From Sphingobium sp. (lineage in GTDB: Bacteria; Pseudomonadota; Alphaproteobacteria; Sphingomonadales; Sphingomonadaceae), in contig NZ_QFOA01000004.1 in assembly GCF_003248505.1 (NCBI RefSeq), forward strand, positions 80,897 through 144,896: a DNA stretch of 64,000 bases, given 5' to 3'. Positions 1-9,329 of the stretch are shown piece by piece. Under the pieces are notes generated by a model, which worked only from the letters and a program-made list of their open reading frames with translations, was not told the DNA's origin and searched no databases. The position numbers and the translations under genes are program-made. How positions within the stretch are numbered: the first letter of the stretch is position 1; each line of letters starts with the position of its first letter.

Positions 1-227
1 ATAGCGGCGTTGAAGTCGGGCTGCACCCCGCGTCCCAGCTTGTAGGCCTGAGCCAGGTTGAATTGCGCATCGGGATCGCCCGCCTCGGCAAGGGGACGCC
101 ACTGGGCAATCGCCTTGGCATAATCGCCCTGCTGCCAGGCATCGACGCCGGCCTTCACGTCCGCAAGCGCGGGCATTGCCCCCGCGATCATCGCCGTTAC
201 CATCAGGCCTTTCCACATCCGCTTCAT
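1..227 (-). CDS. SEL1/TPR-repeat exported protein (3' end off the window)
   Basis: Reading the minus strand from the ATG at 227 gives a basic N-terminus (MKRMWKG), a hydrophobic stretch and an Ala-x-Ala-like site (PALA-D), so a signal peptide of about 20 residues is likely. It is followed by text typical of SEL1-like repeats (GDYAKAIAQW, then A-GDPDAQFNLAQAYKLGRGV). Such proteins are exported scaffolds with TPR-like helical pairs. The gene runs off the left edge, so only about 75 codons are visible. It diverges from the ParA-like gene, and the 180 bp between them should hold both promoters. The specific function cannot be told. Confidence 0.85.
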   Translation of the reverse strand, partial: MKRMWKGLMVTAMIAGAMPALADVKAGVDAWQQGDYAKAIAQWRPLAEAGDPDAQFNLAQAYKLGRGVQPDFNAA

Positions 228-406
228 GTGCGCCACTTCCACCAAGTCAAAGATCGAGGGATGCTTATCAGCGCACAAGGTTAAAGTCCTGTTAGTGACG
301 CGAAGTACTGTCCCGCTTTGGCCCGCTTCCGGCGAGGATGCTCAGTTAACCATTTTTTAGGTGGGCCCGTGGCATTCCGTAACGGAACTGGATTTCCTTG
401 GGGGAC

Positions 407-1132
407 ATGCGCGTGCGGATATTGGCATTGGCATCGCAGAAGGGCGGATCGGGCAAGACCACCCTGTCGGGCCATCTTGCCGTGCAGGCGCAGATCGCCG
501 GGGCGGGTCCGGTCGTACTGATCGATATCGATCCTCAGGGTTCGCTGGCCGACTGGTGGAACGAGCGGGAAGCGGAGTATCCCGCCTTCGCCCAGACCAC
601 CGTCTCGCGGCTCGCGACGGATTTGGAAACCTTGCGGGAGCAGGGGTTCAAGCTCGCCGTCATCGACACGCCGCCCGCCATCACCATGGCGATCCAGAGC
701 GTCATTTCGGTCGCCGAACTCATCGTCGTGCCGACCCGTCCCAGCCCGCACGATCTGCGCGCGGTCGGCGCTACCGTCGATCTTTGCGAACGTGCGGGCA
801 AGCCGCTGATCTTCGTCGTGAACGCTGCGACGCCCAAGGCGCGCATCACGTCCGAAGCCGCCGTGGCGCTGTCGCAGCACGGAACCGTCGCGCCGGTGAC
901 GCTGCATCACCGCACCGATTTCGCCGCCTCCATGATCGACGGCCGCACCGTGATGGAGGTCGATCCCAAGGGGCGTTCGGCCGCCGAGGTGACGGCATTG
1001 TGGACCTATGTCTCCGACCGGTTGGAGCGCAATTTCCGCCGGACGGTGTTCAGCGTGCCGCAAGGCAGCGTCGGCACCGTGCCGACCCGCCAGCCGGGAC
1101 AGGGCTTCGGTCGCCGTGTGATGGGCCAGTGA
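407..1132 (+). CDS. ParA/MinD-like P-loop ATPase
   Basis: About 241 residues. A deviant Walker A motif KGGSGKTT lies at residues 12-19, and the later DIDPQGS and DTPPA segments are the usual Walker A'/B positions of ParA/MinD ATPases. These proteins act as ATP-dependent dimeric positioning or partitioning switches. I chose the ATG at 407, nine bases inside an in-frame TTG, because the family normally starts a few residues before the first beta strand; a GGGGG lies just before it. No ParB or parS site is adjacent. The next two genes (ribbon-helix-helix protein and SPOR lipoprotein) follow closely, so a chromosomal envelope or cell-division role is more likely than plasmid partition. Confidence 0.9.
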   Translation: MRVRILALASQKGGSGKTTLSGHLAVQAQIAGAGPVVLIDIDPQGSLADWWNEREAEYPAFAQTTVSRLATDLETLREQGFKLAVIDTPPAITMAIQSVISVAELIVVPTRPSPHDLRAVGATVDLCERAGKPLIFVVNAATPKARITSEAAVALSQHGTVAPVTLHHRTDFAASMIDGRTVMEVDPKGRSAAEVTALWTYVSDRLERNFRRTVFSVPQGSVGTVPTRQPGQGFGRRVMGQ

Positions 1133-1146
1133 GGAGCGTCAGGACC

Positions 1147-1647
1147 ATGTCCGAACCCAAACCCCTCGCTTCCCTCACTTCCGGTTTGCTGGCGCGCAAA
1201 GGCGCGGCACAGCCCGCGATGCGCCGTCCGACGATCGGCTTCGGGCGTCCCGCTGCAATGCCGCAGGACGATCTTGGCTGGAACGACATGGGCTTCGATG
1301 TCGAATCCGCGCCGCATCCGGTGGAGGAGTCCGCATCACCCATCGGCCTGACGCCGATAACGCCCTTAGCGGTCGAGCCGCCTGTTGTCGTGCAGCGCAA
1401 GTCGCTGGCGCGCCGTCTGGCGGCCGGGGGGATCGCGCCGGACGCGGCACCCGCAAAAGGGCGCAAGGCGGCTTTCACACTGCGTCTCGATACCGAACGG
1501 CATCTTAAGCTGCGTCTGGCCTGCGCGGTCAGCGGACGGTCCGCCCAGCAGGTCGTGACGCAGGCGCTCGACGATTTTCTCAGCGACCAGCCGGAGATCG
1601 ACCGGCTGGCCGAACAACTCCCGCGCGTGCGCGGCGGCAAGGTATAA
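1147..1647 (+). CDS. Protein with C-terminal ribbon-helix-helix-like domain
   Basis: 166 residues. The first 110 are low-complexity and Pro/Ala rich; the last 50 (FTLRLDTERHLKLRLACA, then VSGRSAQQVVTQALDDFL) look like a ribbon-helix-helix fold with an N-terminal beta strand and two helices. It starts 14 bp after the ParA-like stop, with AGGA just upstream of the ATG, and ends 14 bp before the SPOR lipoprotein, so it is the middle gene of a three-gene operon. A small DNA-binding or protein-binding partner of the ATPase is a reasonable inference, but no specific family name is claimed. An upstream in-frame extension to 361 exists and is rejected because it overlaps the ParA-like gene. Confidence 0.8.
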   Translation: MSEPKPLASLTSGLLARKGAAQPAMRRPTIGFGRPAAMPQDDLGWNDMGFDVESAPHPVEESASPIGLTPITPLAVEPPVVVQRKSLARRLAAGGIAPDAAPAKGRKAAFTLRLDTERHLKLRLACAVSGRSAQQVVTQALDDFLSDQPEIDRLAEQLPRVRGGKV

Positions 1648-1661
1648 GGGTGGGTAGAGCC

Positions 1662-2945
1662 ATGAACCGTAAGATGTTGCATAGGGCGGCGCTGTCGTCG
1701 CTGCTGATCGCCACGACGATGGTCGGCTGCACCGGCGCGGCGTTTCGTCCGTCGGCGTCCGCTGTGCAGGCGAAGGCCGATCCGGACAAGCTGGCCGCTG
1801 CCGCCGACAAGGCGATCACGGCCCACAACGGCGCCAAGGCGGTCGAGGCGGCGGAAGCGGCCGTGCAGTTGTCGCCGCAGAATGCCGCCTACCGCCACTT
1901 GCTGGGACGCGCCTATATCGCCGCCGGACGCTTCGCTTCGGCACAGAGCGCGTTGACTGACGCGATGGCGCTTGGCAATGCCGACGCGTCGACAATCGTC
2001 AGCCTGGCGCTGGTGCAGGTGGCGCAGGGCCGCGCGGAAGAGGCGCGCGCCTTGCTGGCGGCGCACGCCGATATCGTGCCTGCCGGGGACTATGGCCTCG
2101 CCATGGCGATGGCGGGCGATCCCGGCGAGGGCGTGCGCATCCTGTCCGAAGCGATCCACGATCCGTCCGCAACCGCCCGTACGCGCCAGAATCTGGCCTA
2201 TGCTTACGCACTGGCGGGCCGGTGGAAGGATGCGCGCTTGATGGCGGGCTTCGACATGGAGCCGCTCGCCGCCAACAAGCGGATTTCCGACTGGGCCCAA
2301 ATGGCCGAACCGTCGCTCGCGCCGCTGCGCGTGGCCGCGCTGATGGGCGTGACGCCCGCCGCCGATCCGGGTCAGCCCGTCGCGCTGGCACTGGCCGCTC
2401 CGGTCGACGCACCGATGGCGCTGGCGCAGACCGATGCCGCGCCCCAGGCATCCGCACCGGTCGAAATGGCGCGGGCGGAACCCGTTGCCGCTGCCGTTCC
2501 GGTCGAGGAAGCCGCGCCTGCACCGATCAGCTTTGCCGAGCGTGCGGCGATCAAGGCACGCCTGGACGAGCCCGCTTCCCAAAAGCTGACCGCGCACATT
2601 GCGAAGGTCGCCGCTTACCGTCCCACCGCCGGTGCCGCCAGCAATTGGGTAGTGCAGTTGGGCGCGTATGACAGCGCCGCCGTGGCCAAGGAAAAATGGT
2701 TCGCTATGGCACGCCGCAGCGGCACGATCGCGGCTTTCCCGGTGGTGACGAGCCAGGTGACAGTCAGTGGGAAGGCCTATCATCGCCTAGCTGTCAGCGG
2801 CTTTGGCGGCCGGGCCGACGCGCTTGGCCTGTGCCGCTCGATCCGGGCACAGCATGGCCAGTGCTTCGTGCGTCAGACCGGCCCCGACGCCACCTTACAG
2901 CGCTGGGCGCTTGCCACCCACGGGCGGCAGTTCGCCGGTCGCTGA
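1662..2945 (+). CDS. TPR and SPOR-domain lipoprotein
   Basis: 427 residues. The N-terminus ends in a lipobox-like TMVGC with Cys23, so it is probably a lipoprotein. Residues about 40-210 form helical pairs of tetratricopeptide type (AAYRHLLGRAYIAAGRF). A Pro/Ala-rich linker follows, then a C-terminal SPOR domain (SNWVVQLGAYDS, then YHRLAVSGFGGRADALGLC) of the kind that binds denuded septal peptidoglycan. The ATG at 1662 is preceded by AAGGGTGGG and preferred over an in-frame GTG at 1650. It is the last gene of the ParA-like operon and is followed by a terminator. A role in envelope or division-site biology is inferred from the SPOR domain. Confidence 0.88.
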   Translation: MNRKMLHRAALSSLLIATTMVGCTGAAFRPSASAVQAKADPDKLAAAADKAITAHNGAKAVEAAEAAVQLSPQNAAYRHLLGRAYIAAGRFASAQSALTDAMALGNADASTIVSLALVQVAQGRAEEARALLAAHADIVPAGDYGLAMAMAGDPGEGVRILSEAIHDPSATARTRQNLAYAYALAGRWKDARLMAGFDMEPLAANKRISDWAQMAEPSLAPLRVAALMGVTPAADPGQPVALALAAPVDAPMALAQTDAAPQASAPVEMARAEPVAAAVPVEEAAPAPISFAERAAIKARLDEPASQKLTAHIAKVAAYRPTAGAASNWVVQLGAYDSAAVAKEKWFAMARRSGTIAAFPVVTSQVTVSGKAYHRLAVSGFGGRADALGLCRSIRAQHGQCFVRQTGPDATLQRWALATHGRQFAGR

Positions 2946-2973
2946 AACCTTCTCCCAGCAGCACCTTGAAGCG

Positions 2974-3006
2974 CGCGCGGCCCATTGGGCTTCGCGCGTT
3001 TTTTTT
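2974..3006 (+). terminator. Rho-independent terminator after the SPOR lipoprotein
   Basis: CGCGCGGCCC pairs with GGGC-TT-CGCGCG around an ATT loop (ten pairs, one 2-nt bulge), followed directly by eight T residues at 2999-3006. It lies 28 bp after the stop codon of the lipoprotein gene and ends the ParA-like operon. Confidence 0.85.
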
Positions 3007-3573
3007 GGCGCGCGGCGGACGGTACGATGCGTAAGGAAAACTGGCTCCCACGTTGGCTCACATCGCGAACTTCTTCAAGCATCCGACGCTCGAAGCGCGG
3101 AAAATTGTCACGCGTTATCGTGCCACGTTCGGGAACGCAGCATAGGTTCTCATAGCCCCGTAATTCAACGTTGCTCCATCGACAGAAGATCGCTGGTCAT
3201 CGTCTACGGCGATGGCTGGCAATCCCCGATGCGCGGCGCTCGCACCGGGCCTCACAATCGATCGTGGCACGAGGTCCGGCGGTTCATCGTTCAAGAGAAC
3301 GTGTAGCTCGGCTGGCTCTCGGTTCGATCCGATGCGATAATGGCTAAGGGACAAATGCGCTGCAATGGGTAGGGCATTTAAGTGCCGAAGCGGCACTGAA
3401 ATGCCGCTTCGGCACGAACGATCTTCAGGGCAGGCGGGTCTGCGACCTGCGCTAATCAGTGGTGAATCGCATCTCGATCCGCATCATAGAGCGGATTCTT
3501 GGGCCCAATCGGCGGCTCCGCGCGCTTGAACGCGTCGGGCCCAGCACTCGACATTGGCTCGGCGGACGAGGCG
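3007..3573. other. Gene-free boundary between the ParA-like operon and the defence operon
   Basis: About 570 bp with no convincing gene: the open frames here are short, without ribosome sites or recognisable domains. The only clear structure is the perfect hairpin at 3382-3415. The stretch marks the left edge of the defence operon and is a plausible junction of an acquired segment, but I found no tRNA, integrase or direct repeat here. Confidence 0.6.
3382..3415. repeat. Perfect 14-bp inverted repeat with 6-nt loop
   Basis: GTGCCGAAGCGGCA and TGCCGCTTCGGCAC are exact reverse complements separated by CTGAAA. It sits 159 bp beyond the last stop of the minus-strand defence operon. No T-run follows on either strand, so it may be a factor-assisted terminator, an mRNA-stabilising hairpin or a recombination or protein-binding site. 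Confidence 0.7.
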
Positions 3574-4632
3574 TCAATCTATTACCATCGTTTCCAACTC
3601 GGCCTCCCAACTCGGCGCGGGGTTGAAGGCGGAGACCTGCTCGGGAATGTGCATCGTAAAGGAAAGCCCCTGCGCTTGGACGAATGTCTGGGCGAGGAGG
3701 TTCCGACTTAGCGTGAGCATCGCCGGGTCGTCGACGCGGTAGAGCCGCGGCAGGAAAGTGTGCGTGTAGCGCGTTCCGTAGGCGCTCCACTCCTGCATGG
3801 TACAATGGGAATATCCGCTGCTTGATACCGTGCCGTAGAGCGACACCCGTCGCAGGAACTCGTCAGCCAGTTCGGCGCCCATTTTTGGAGCGGAGAGCAG
3901 GTTGACGATAGTGCTTACGATCGCAGGAAGGTTCTCGCCGATCGAGTTTGATGCGGCGAGGCCGATGCTCATCATGTGTAGGCTCTCGATCTCGCCTGAC
4001 GGAAGCTGGGCCGGCTCAAGTTGGTGAAGACCGCTGAACTCGTGGATGGAGACGCTCGCTTGCGTCGTCTTCACCTCGATCGCGTGATTGCCGATGCGGA
4101 AGTCGCGGCCGCCCTCTCTCCACCCGTGCCAGTAGTCTAGGCAGCGCAGCATCTTCTCCGGCTCGCCGGCACGCGCAAGGAGGAGTTGGCGAAGGAGAGT
4201 CAGTTCGCCGATCAGTCCAATGATCACCTCTTCCGACAGCGCGCCGCGACGGATCGCCATCTCGATGATGGGCTCGACGTCCGTGAATGCCGGCTGGACT
4301 CCGGCTGGTCCACCGATGCCCGCCCGGAGCAGTTCGATTGCGATCAGAGCCGCGACCGACGCGAAATGGGGCGCCGCGGGCAGGACAATTCTGCTCGCCG
4401 AGAACGGGTCGCCACCCTCCTCGGGCCGCCAGTCGCCGTGCTGCACGTGGCGCCGGACGAGCGACGACGACGCCCTCAATTCGTCACCCCGGATGAAGAT
4501 CTCGTAGTCGCCCGACGCGGTGCGGCCGATCGCCAGCGGCAGGCCTAACCACCGCAGGTTCCGGGTGTGACCTTCGGGAACGGCGAGTGCCTCGAGGTCG
4601 TTGCGAAGCGACTCGAAGTGGGTGTCGCTCAT
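3574..4632 (-). CDS. PD-(D/E)XK nuclease-fold protein (DUF4420 type)
   Basis: 352 residues. The nuclease core is visible: GLIGEL with Glu143, then RDFRIGNHAIEVKTT with Asp177, Glu186 and Lys188, the D-x(n)-ExK signature of the restriction-endonuclease fold. Proteins of this type (DUF4420) are known neighbours of Z1-domain proteins and cytosine methyltransferases in predicted restriction-modification systems. The start overlaps the stop of the Z1 gene as ATGA (4629-4632), so the two are translationally coupled, and this is the last gene of the operon. I infer that it supplies the DNA-cleaving activity, cutting DNA that lacks the methylation made by the operon's Dcm-type enzyme. The substrate is unknown. 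Confidence 0.85.
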   Translation of the reverse strand: MSDTHFESLRNDLEALAVPEGHTRNLRWLGLPLAIGRTASGDYEIFIRGDELRASSSLVRRHVQHGDWRPEEGGDPFSASRIVLPAAPHFASVAALIAIELLRAGIGGPAGVQPAFTDVEPIIEMAIRRGALSEEVIIGLIGELTLLRQLLLARAGEPEKMLRCLDYWHGWREGGRDFRIGNHAIEVKTTQASVSIHEFSGLHQLEPAQLPSGEIESLHMMSIGLAASNSIGENLPAIVSTIVNLLSAPKMGAELADEFLRRVSLYGTVSSSGYSHCTMQEWSAYGTRYTHTFLPRLYRVDDPAMLTLSRNLLAQTFVQAQGLSFTMHIPEQVSAFNPAPSWEAELETMVID

Positions 4633-7481
4633 GTTCGGAGGGCCGCGATATGGTCGGGGCCGCCGTGCGGCAGGCCAAGGCCGATCGCCAACTGGTCGGT
4701 GGGAAGATCGGGCGCGTTGACCACGTGTAGGAGGGCGAGACCGGGATGGCCGCGGGGACGCCAGCTTGCGCCCCCCTGGATGCTCGGCACGGGCGCAGTA
4801 CGGTGGAAGTAATAGTCAATCAGTTCGTCGCCGAAGTAGGTGCCACCGTATCCGCGGGTGCCCCAAAGGGTCTGCAGTGCGCGGCCGTTCGGTGTCCGTT
4901 CGCGCGTCACGGCCTTTATTCCTCTCACCGCCAAGCGGGCGTCACGTGCGATGTTCTGGCCATGCCTGAACGCGATGTAAAACATGGGCGTCGCCGAGCG
5001 AAGGGTGTCTGCGTAGTTCCATGGAACCTCCGGTCGGTCCGTCGGGTAGAATCCGGGCGCCGAGTGGTCACCTGTGAGGTGGGACCACAGCCTGAGGTAG
5101 GCCGCGATTGAATAAGGGCAGGACTGGGGCTCGGCCCCGTAATCCTGCGGATTCCGCATGGGCGGCGTGAAGAGTTGGTCGTCGATGCCGAGCAGCCGGG
5201 AGTAGTGATCCCACCGCTGGCTCAGTTCGTTGCCGAGGTCGGGATCGTGGCGGGTGAACCGCAGGTCGTTGAGCGTCGCGGCGATGCGTTGGAGGCTGAC
5301 CGGCTCCGTTCTGATCAGACCTCGTTCCAGCCCGTTGTCGTCCCTGAGGGGCACCCATTCCCCATCGTCGAGCAATCGCGCGGCGACATCGATGTTGTGC
5401 CGTGCGAGGACGTCGTCCTCGGATTCGACGAGCCGGATGGAGGGCCTGGGCCCCGGCGACAGCGGAACCTTGCGCGCCTCGACCTTGCTCGTCGCGACGA
5501 ATGAGGCGCCCTGGAGGACGAGCGCCGGCCCGATCGCCTCGCCACCACAGTCCATCGAGGCGATCACCTCCGACTTCAGCGCGTTGTCGTTCACGTGGTA
5601 GCGTCTGAACAGCTCAAGTTGGTCCTCGTAGGTGAAGACCCTGCAGAAGGGTAGGAAGCCACCCCGGTAGCCGAACCAGCGCTGCATTTGCATCTGCGTG
5701 TCAGCGGCTGGCTCGGCTGCGCCGCGGAGGAACAGGCTCGTCGTCAGGCCCTCCAGGGTAAGGCCGCGTGAGAGCACGTTCCCTGCCACGAATATCGACA
5801 GGCTGTCCGGGGGGATTCGGAAGTCTCCGTCCGCGCCATCCTCGACCTCGAAGCGCGGGCGGTCATCCGACGCCGGGTCGCTGTTGAGGACGCGTAGGCG
5901 GACGTTTGGGAAGACCCTCTCCAGCAGAGCGCTCCGAACCTCGGGCCACCTGGCCATCGGTATCGGGGTGTATGGGGCCTGTGGAAGGGTAGATAGGGCC
6001 ATTCGGGAGGCCTCAAAGCGCGCGAGCCACGCCGACCATTCGGCCTCCTCGAGGCCGAGCCTGCGCGTCAGGCCTTCGGTCGAGATGTCGAGCCGTTCCG
6101 CCATCTCCTCGTTCGGTTCCACCGCGGCCTCGAACCCCGGCTCCGACATGGCCCAGCGGACCACGTCGATCGCCGTGTTGAAGTGGTCCTCCTTGCGCGC
6201 CGAGGGGTGGATCAGCATCGTGTGCGGACCTCGCGCGGCGGCGCGCGCGTCCTCGGCCGAGGTGTAGACGCGCCCGCGATCGAACGCAGATTCCCAGCCG
6301 GCCTCAAGGCTTCTGATCGCCGCCCCGACCATGTAGCAGCGGAGCGCGTCTGATAGCATCGACCAGCGTAGGCCTTCGCGCCGGTCTGCGAGTTCCGCGT
6401 CCGACTCGCCGGGGCGCGGATCGGGGAAGAGCGACGTGCGGCACAATGCGCCGTCGCCCGCCTTCCGCAGCCGCTCGTAGAACATCTCGCCGCCACAGTA
6501 GTAGGAGCGGATGCCCGCCGTCTCAGCATAGCCGAGCGAGCGCGGTCTCACCGACCCGACTGGTCCCGGCGTGCGGAGGGCGGCGTTGAAGTCCCGCGGG
6601 CTCAACGGGTTGTGCGTCGCCTGCAGGAAGTTGGCCTGCGGCGTCGCGGTGTAGGCCACGTAGCTCGCCAGAAGCGCCGGATGGCGCGTCGCGGCCACGT
6701 CGGGATCGCCACTCCACAGCGCCGTGATCAGCCGGGGCGTAAGCTTCTGCGAGCGGTCGCTGTCGAGCACGCTTGCGTCGTCCGCCTCGTCGTCCAGGAT
6801 TAGGATGGTGTAGGGCTTCGTCCGGCCGTCGAGGAAATTGTCGGAGATGACCTCTCCGAGGAACCGCCTGAGCGTCAGGAGGTGATCGTCCTCCTTGGGG
6901 ACGACGCAGATGATGGGCCGCCCGGCTTTCAGCGCCTGCCGCGCGAGCGGCCTCTGCAGGTATCGCGACGGATCGGCCCGCTGCTCGTGGAGGATGTCGG
7001 CGGGCTGCGGCAGGATCAGGCGCTCCGCGCGGCGACGGTATGCGTTGTCCGCGGTCGACCCATCGAGTTGGCCGAGCAGACGCTCGTATGTCTGGAGCCA
7101 AAGGCTCACGCGGGTGCCAGCCAGCAGGATCAACAGATCGACGCCTGCGTCGAGCGCCAATGCCGCAACGCCCAGCATGCTGGCCGTCTTGCCGGACTGG
7201 ACGGAGCCGACGACCATCCCGGTCCGGACCCGGGACTCGGGCCAGGATGCCGGGTCGAACTCTTCGCCGCCTTTCGGCAGGGCACTCCTAACGATGTAGC
7301 GTGCGTCGTCCTCCAGCACCTCAAGCGCGGTCGGGGAGAGCCGTCCCTCCACGCTGGCACGGTATCGCGCCCACCAGGGCGCGCCCCCGATCGTTGTGCC
7401 TGATCTCTCGAAATCGGCCGAAGGCGCATCGCCAACAGGAACGATCGCGGCCGGGCCGAGGCTGGGCTCACCCTCGACCAT
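4629..7481 (-). CDS. Z1-domain ATPase of a restriction-like defence operon
   Basis: 950 residues. Superfamily-2-like ATPase motifs are clear: Walker A GSVQSGKT at 92-99, Walker B LDDEAD at about 229-234, motif III-like YTATPQAN at 277-284, and a C-terminal pair GNVLSRGLTLEGL (567-579) and QMQRWFGYR (598-606) that matches motifs V and VI of the Z1 domain. Z1 proteins are predicted DNA-translocating or remodelling ATPases in restriction-modification-type systems. The ATG lies one base after the DUF262 stop (7483) without a strong ribosome site, and its own stop overlaps the DUF4420 start. It is the largest protein of the operon and presumably couples recognition of unmodified DNA to cleavage. 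Confidence 0.9.
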   Translation of the reverse strand: MVEGEPSLGPAAIVPVGDAPSADFERSGTTIGGAPWWARYRASVEGRLSPTALEVLEDDARYIVRSALPKGGEEFDPASWPESRVRTGMVVGSVQSGKTASMLGVAALALDAGVDLLILLAGTRVSLWLQTYERLLGQLDGSTADNAYRRRAERLILPQPADILHEQRADPSRYLQRPLARQALKAGRPIICVVPKEDDHLLTLRRFLGEVISDNFLDGRTKPYTILILDDEADDASVLDSDRSQKLTPRLITALWSGDPDVAATRHPALLASYVAYTATPQANFLQATHNPLSPRDFNAALRTPGPVGSVRPRSLGYAETAGIRSYYCGGEMFYERLRKAGDGALCRTSLFPDPRPGESDAELADRREGLRWSMLSDALRCYMVGAAIRSLEAGWESAFDRGRVYTSAEDARAAARGPHTMLIHPSARKEDHFNTAIDVVRWAMSEPGFEAAVEPNEEMAERLDISTEGLTRRLGLEEAEWSAWLARFEASRMALSTLPQAPYTPIPMARWPEVRSALLERVFPNVRLRVLNSDPASDDRPRFEVEDGADGDFRIPPDSLSIFVAGNVLSRGLTLEGLTTSLFLRGAAEPAADTQMQMQRWFGYRGGFLPFCRVFTYEDQLELFRRYHVNDNALKSEVIASMDCGGEAIGPALVLQGASFVATSKVEARKVPLSPGPRPSIRLVESEDDVLARHNIDVAARLLDDGEWVPLRDDNGLERGLIRTEPVSLQRIAATLNDLRFTRHDPDLGNELSQRWDHYSRLLGIDDQLFTPPMRNPQDYGAEPQSCPYSIAAYLRLWSHLTGDHSAPGFYPTDRPEVPWNYADTLRSATPMFYIAFRHGQNIARDARLAVRGIKAVTRERTPNGRALQTLWGTRGYGGTYFGDELIDYYFHRTAPVPSIQGGASWRPRGHPGLALLHVVNAPDLPTDQLAIGLGLPHGGPDHIAALRT

Positions 7482-7482
7482 A

Positions 7483-9288
7483 TCAATCTATAGTGATCTT
7501 GCGGATCTCGAGCAGCGCCCCGATCGCGCTGTCGCCGTAGCGCTCGCGCACGGCGGCGTCGGCGTCCGCGAGGCTGAGGCCCAGCGTCTCGAGGATGCTG
7601 GTCGCGGAGTTGGCGATGTGCGCCCACTGCGTCTTGTTCTGCGTGCTGCTGGGTCCGACCATGCGGGCGGTGAGTTCCCGCACCGCATCGATCTCCTCCT
7701 CGAGCCTGTCCTGTTGCCCGGTGATGACCAGGACGAGGCAGGCGAGCAGACTGGCGACGACTGGCAGTTCCTCCCACCGCGACGCCATCTCGCTCTTACC
7801 CTTGCGCCGGAACTTCGGATGCCAGGCGTCGGAGGCCGCTTGGTGGAGTTCGAGGGCGGTGATGAGGTCGTTGGCGAGGTTCTCAAGCGTCGTCCTCGAT
7901 CGGAACTGCGCGAGCCTGTCGCTGTCAATCGACCTAAGGAACTCGTCGATGTGGCTCGCGGTCGAAGGGGTTCGGTAGGACTTGTCCGGGCCCTGCGCCG
8001 GTTTCAAGATCAGTGTGGCGACCGTCCACAATAGGACCTTCGTGCGCTTAAACCGCGTGATCCCGAAGCCGAGAGCCTTGATGTTCTCGTGGGCGGTAGT
8101 GGGATCAATCCCGGCCTTGACCATTTCCGGCGCGATCTCGGGCTCGGGGCGGTCGCCGCCCACGAACAGCATTAGCCGCGAGATCATCAGGTGGTTGAAG
8201 ACGGCGTTGCGAATCTCCTCCGCGTTGAGCTTCATCCCCTGCTGGTTGTAGAGCCGGAAAACCTTGTGGATGTCCCTCACCTGGGTATCGCGGTAGATGA
8301 GCACCGGGATGAAGTAGTCGCACGCCCGCTCAAACAGTTCGGCGACGGTTATCGTCTCCCCGGCAATGCGGACCTGCTTGTCCTTGATCTCGCAGTAGTA
8401 ACGCCCGCCGAGCGGCTTGAGGGGATCAAGGTCGTCGGTATATTTCTTCGTCTTGAAGGGCAGGTACTTCTCGCGGATGTCCGTCGCACGCAGGTTATTC
8501 CGCCTGGCAAACTGTGCAAAGTTGGTGTCGAACGTCTCCCATTCCTTCAACTCCTTGGCCTTGGCGCGACCCTCTGGATGCGCACCCATGAAGCGGAGGA
8601 TTGCAGTGACTCGTTGCTTGCCGTCGACGATCTGGAATCGCTGGCTGTTCGACACCTTCGCGAGAATGATTGAGGGAAGCGGGATGCCGCGGAGGATGGA
8701 CTCGATCAGCATCTGCGAGTCGGAGTTCGACCAGACGAAGTCGCGTTGGTAGGTCGGGTTCAGTTCTAGCTGATTTTGAAGAGCTCGGCCGGAAAGATCG
8801 TAGATGCGCCACTTATCGACGGTCGCGTTGATCGACAGGGGCTCGGTAGCAGGTGCCTCGTTCCATGCGTCAACCCACGCCTCCGTGGCCGCCGCGACCG
8901 ATAGCTCTTCATCGAGCATCTGTAGGAAGTTGGTGCGGTTGCTCACGGCCCGGCTCAGTCGTTCCTCGAGGACCTGAGCGCCCATCTCATTGAGCACGAT
9001 GTGGCCATCCTCGCTCTGGAAGCTAGCCTCTGCCTTGCCCGGCGAGAGTTCGTCGAAAAGGCGCAGGGCGACCGCCTTTGGCGGGTCCTGCTGGTCGAAG
9101 CTTGAGTCTAAGTTGAGCCACGTTGCCACCTCGAGCACCCGGGCTAGCCACGCGCTCGACGCGAAGTCTATCTCTGATGGATCGAATGGGCTGGGCACCT
9201 TTCGCCGTCCATCGAGTTTTGGCAGAGCGCCGGGCTGCGACAGCTCGGAGAGGAGCGTAGCAACCTGGTCGAAGTCTAGGTCTTCCAA
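7483..9288 (-). CDS. DUF262-family (ParB/Srx-fold, GmrSD-like) protein
   Basis: 601 residues. NPTYQRDFVW at 177-186 and QIVDGKQRVTAI around 219-230 are the two DUF262 signatures; the DGQQR-like motif (here DGKQR) is the nucleotide-binding and hydrolysing element of the ParB/Srx-like fold seen in the GmrS half of GmrSD and in BrxU and SspE. The C-terminal 250 residues are helical and show no HNH (DUF1524) signature that I can see, so it resembles a sensor or NTPase subunit more than a complete GmrSD nuclease. It begins 41 bp after the methyltransferase stop and ends 1 bp before the Z1 gene. In related operons this slot is often taken by a GHKL/MORC ATPase. Confidence 0.85.
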   Translation of the reverse strand: MEDLDFDQVATLLSELSQPGALPKLDGRRKVPSPFDPSEIDFASSAWLARVLEVATWLNLDSSFDQQDPPKAVALRLFDELSPGKAEASFQSEDGHIVLNEMGAQVLEERLSRAVSNRTNFLQMLDEELSVAAATEAWVDAWNEAPATEPLSINATVDKWRIYDLSGRALQNQLELNPTYQRDFVWSNSDSQMLIESILRGIPLPSIILAKVSNSQRFQIVDGKQRVTAILRFMGAHPEGRAKAKELKEWETFDTNFAQFARRNNLRATDIREKYLPFKTKKYTDDLDPLKPLGGRYYCEIKDKQVRIAGETITVAELFERACDYFIPVLIYRDTQVRDIHKVFRLYNQQGMKLNAEEIRNAVFNHLMISRLMLFVGGDRPEPEIAPEMVKAGIDPTTAHENIKALGFGITRFKRTKVLLWTVATLILKPAQGPDKSYRTPSTASHIDEFLRSIDSDRLAQFRSRTTLENLANDLITALELHQAASDAWHPKFRRKGKSEMASRWEELPVVASLLACLVLVITGQQDRLEEEIDAVRELTARMVGPSSTQNKTQWAHIANSATSILETLGLSLADADAAVRERYGDSAIGALLEIRKITID

Positions 9289-9329
9289 CGCGCAATCCCC
9301 TCTAAATTTGCCAGAACCCCTTATGAGGT

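Noticed and set aside
407..1132. ParA-like gene as evidence for a plasmid origin
   Set aside because: No ParB, parS repeats, replication initiator or iterons; the SPOR and RHH neighbours point to a chromosomal operon.
361..1647. One 428-codon open frame over the ParA-like and next gene
   Set aside because: Its first 260 codons are an out-of-frame shadow of the ParA-like gene; the real start is the ATG at 1147 after a ribosome site.
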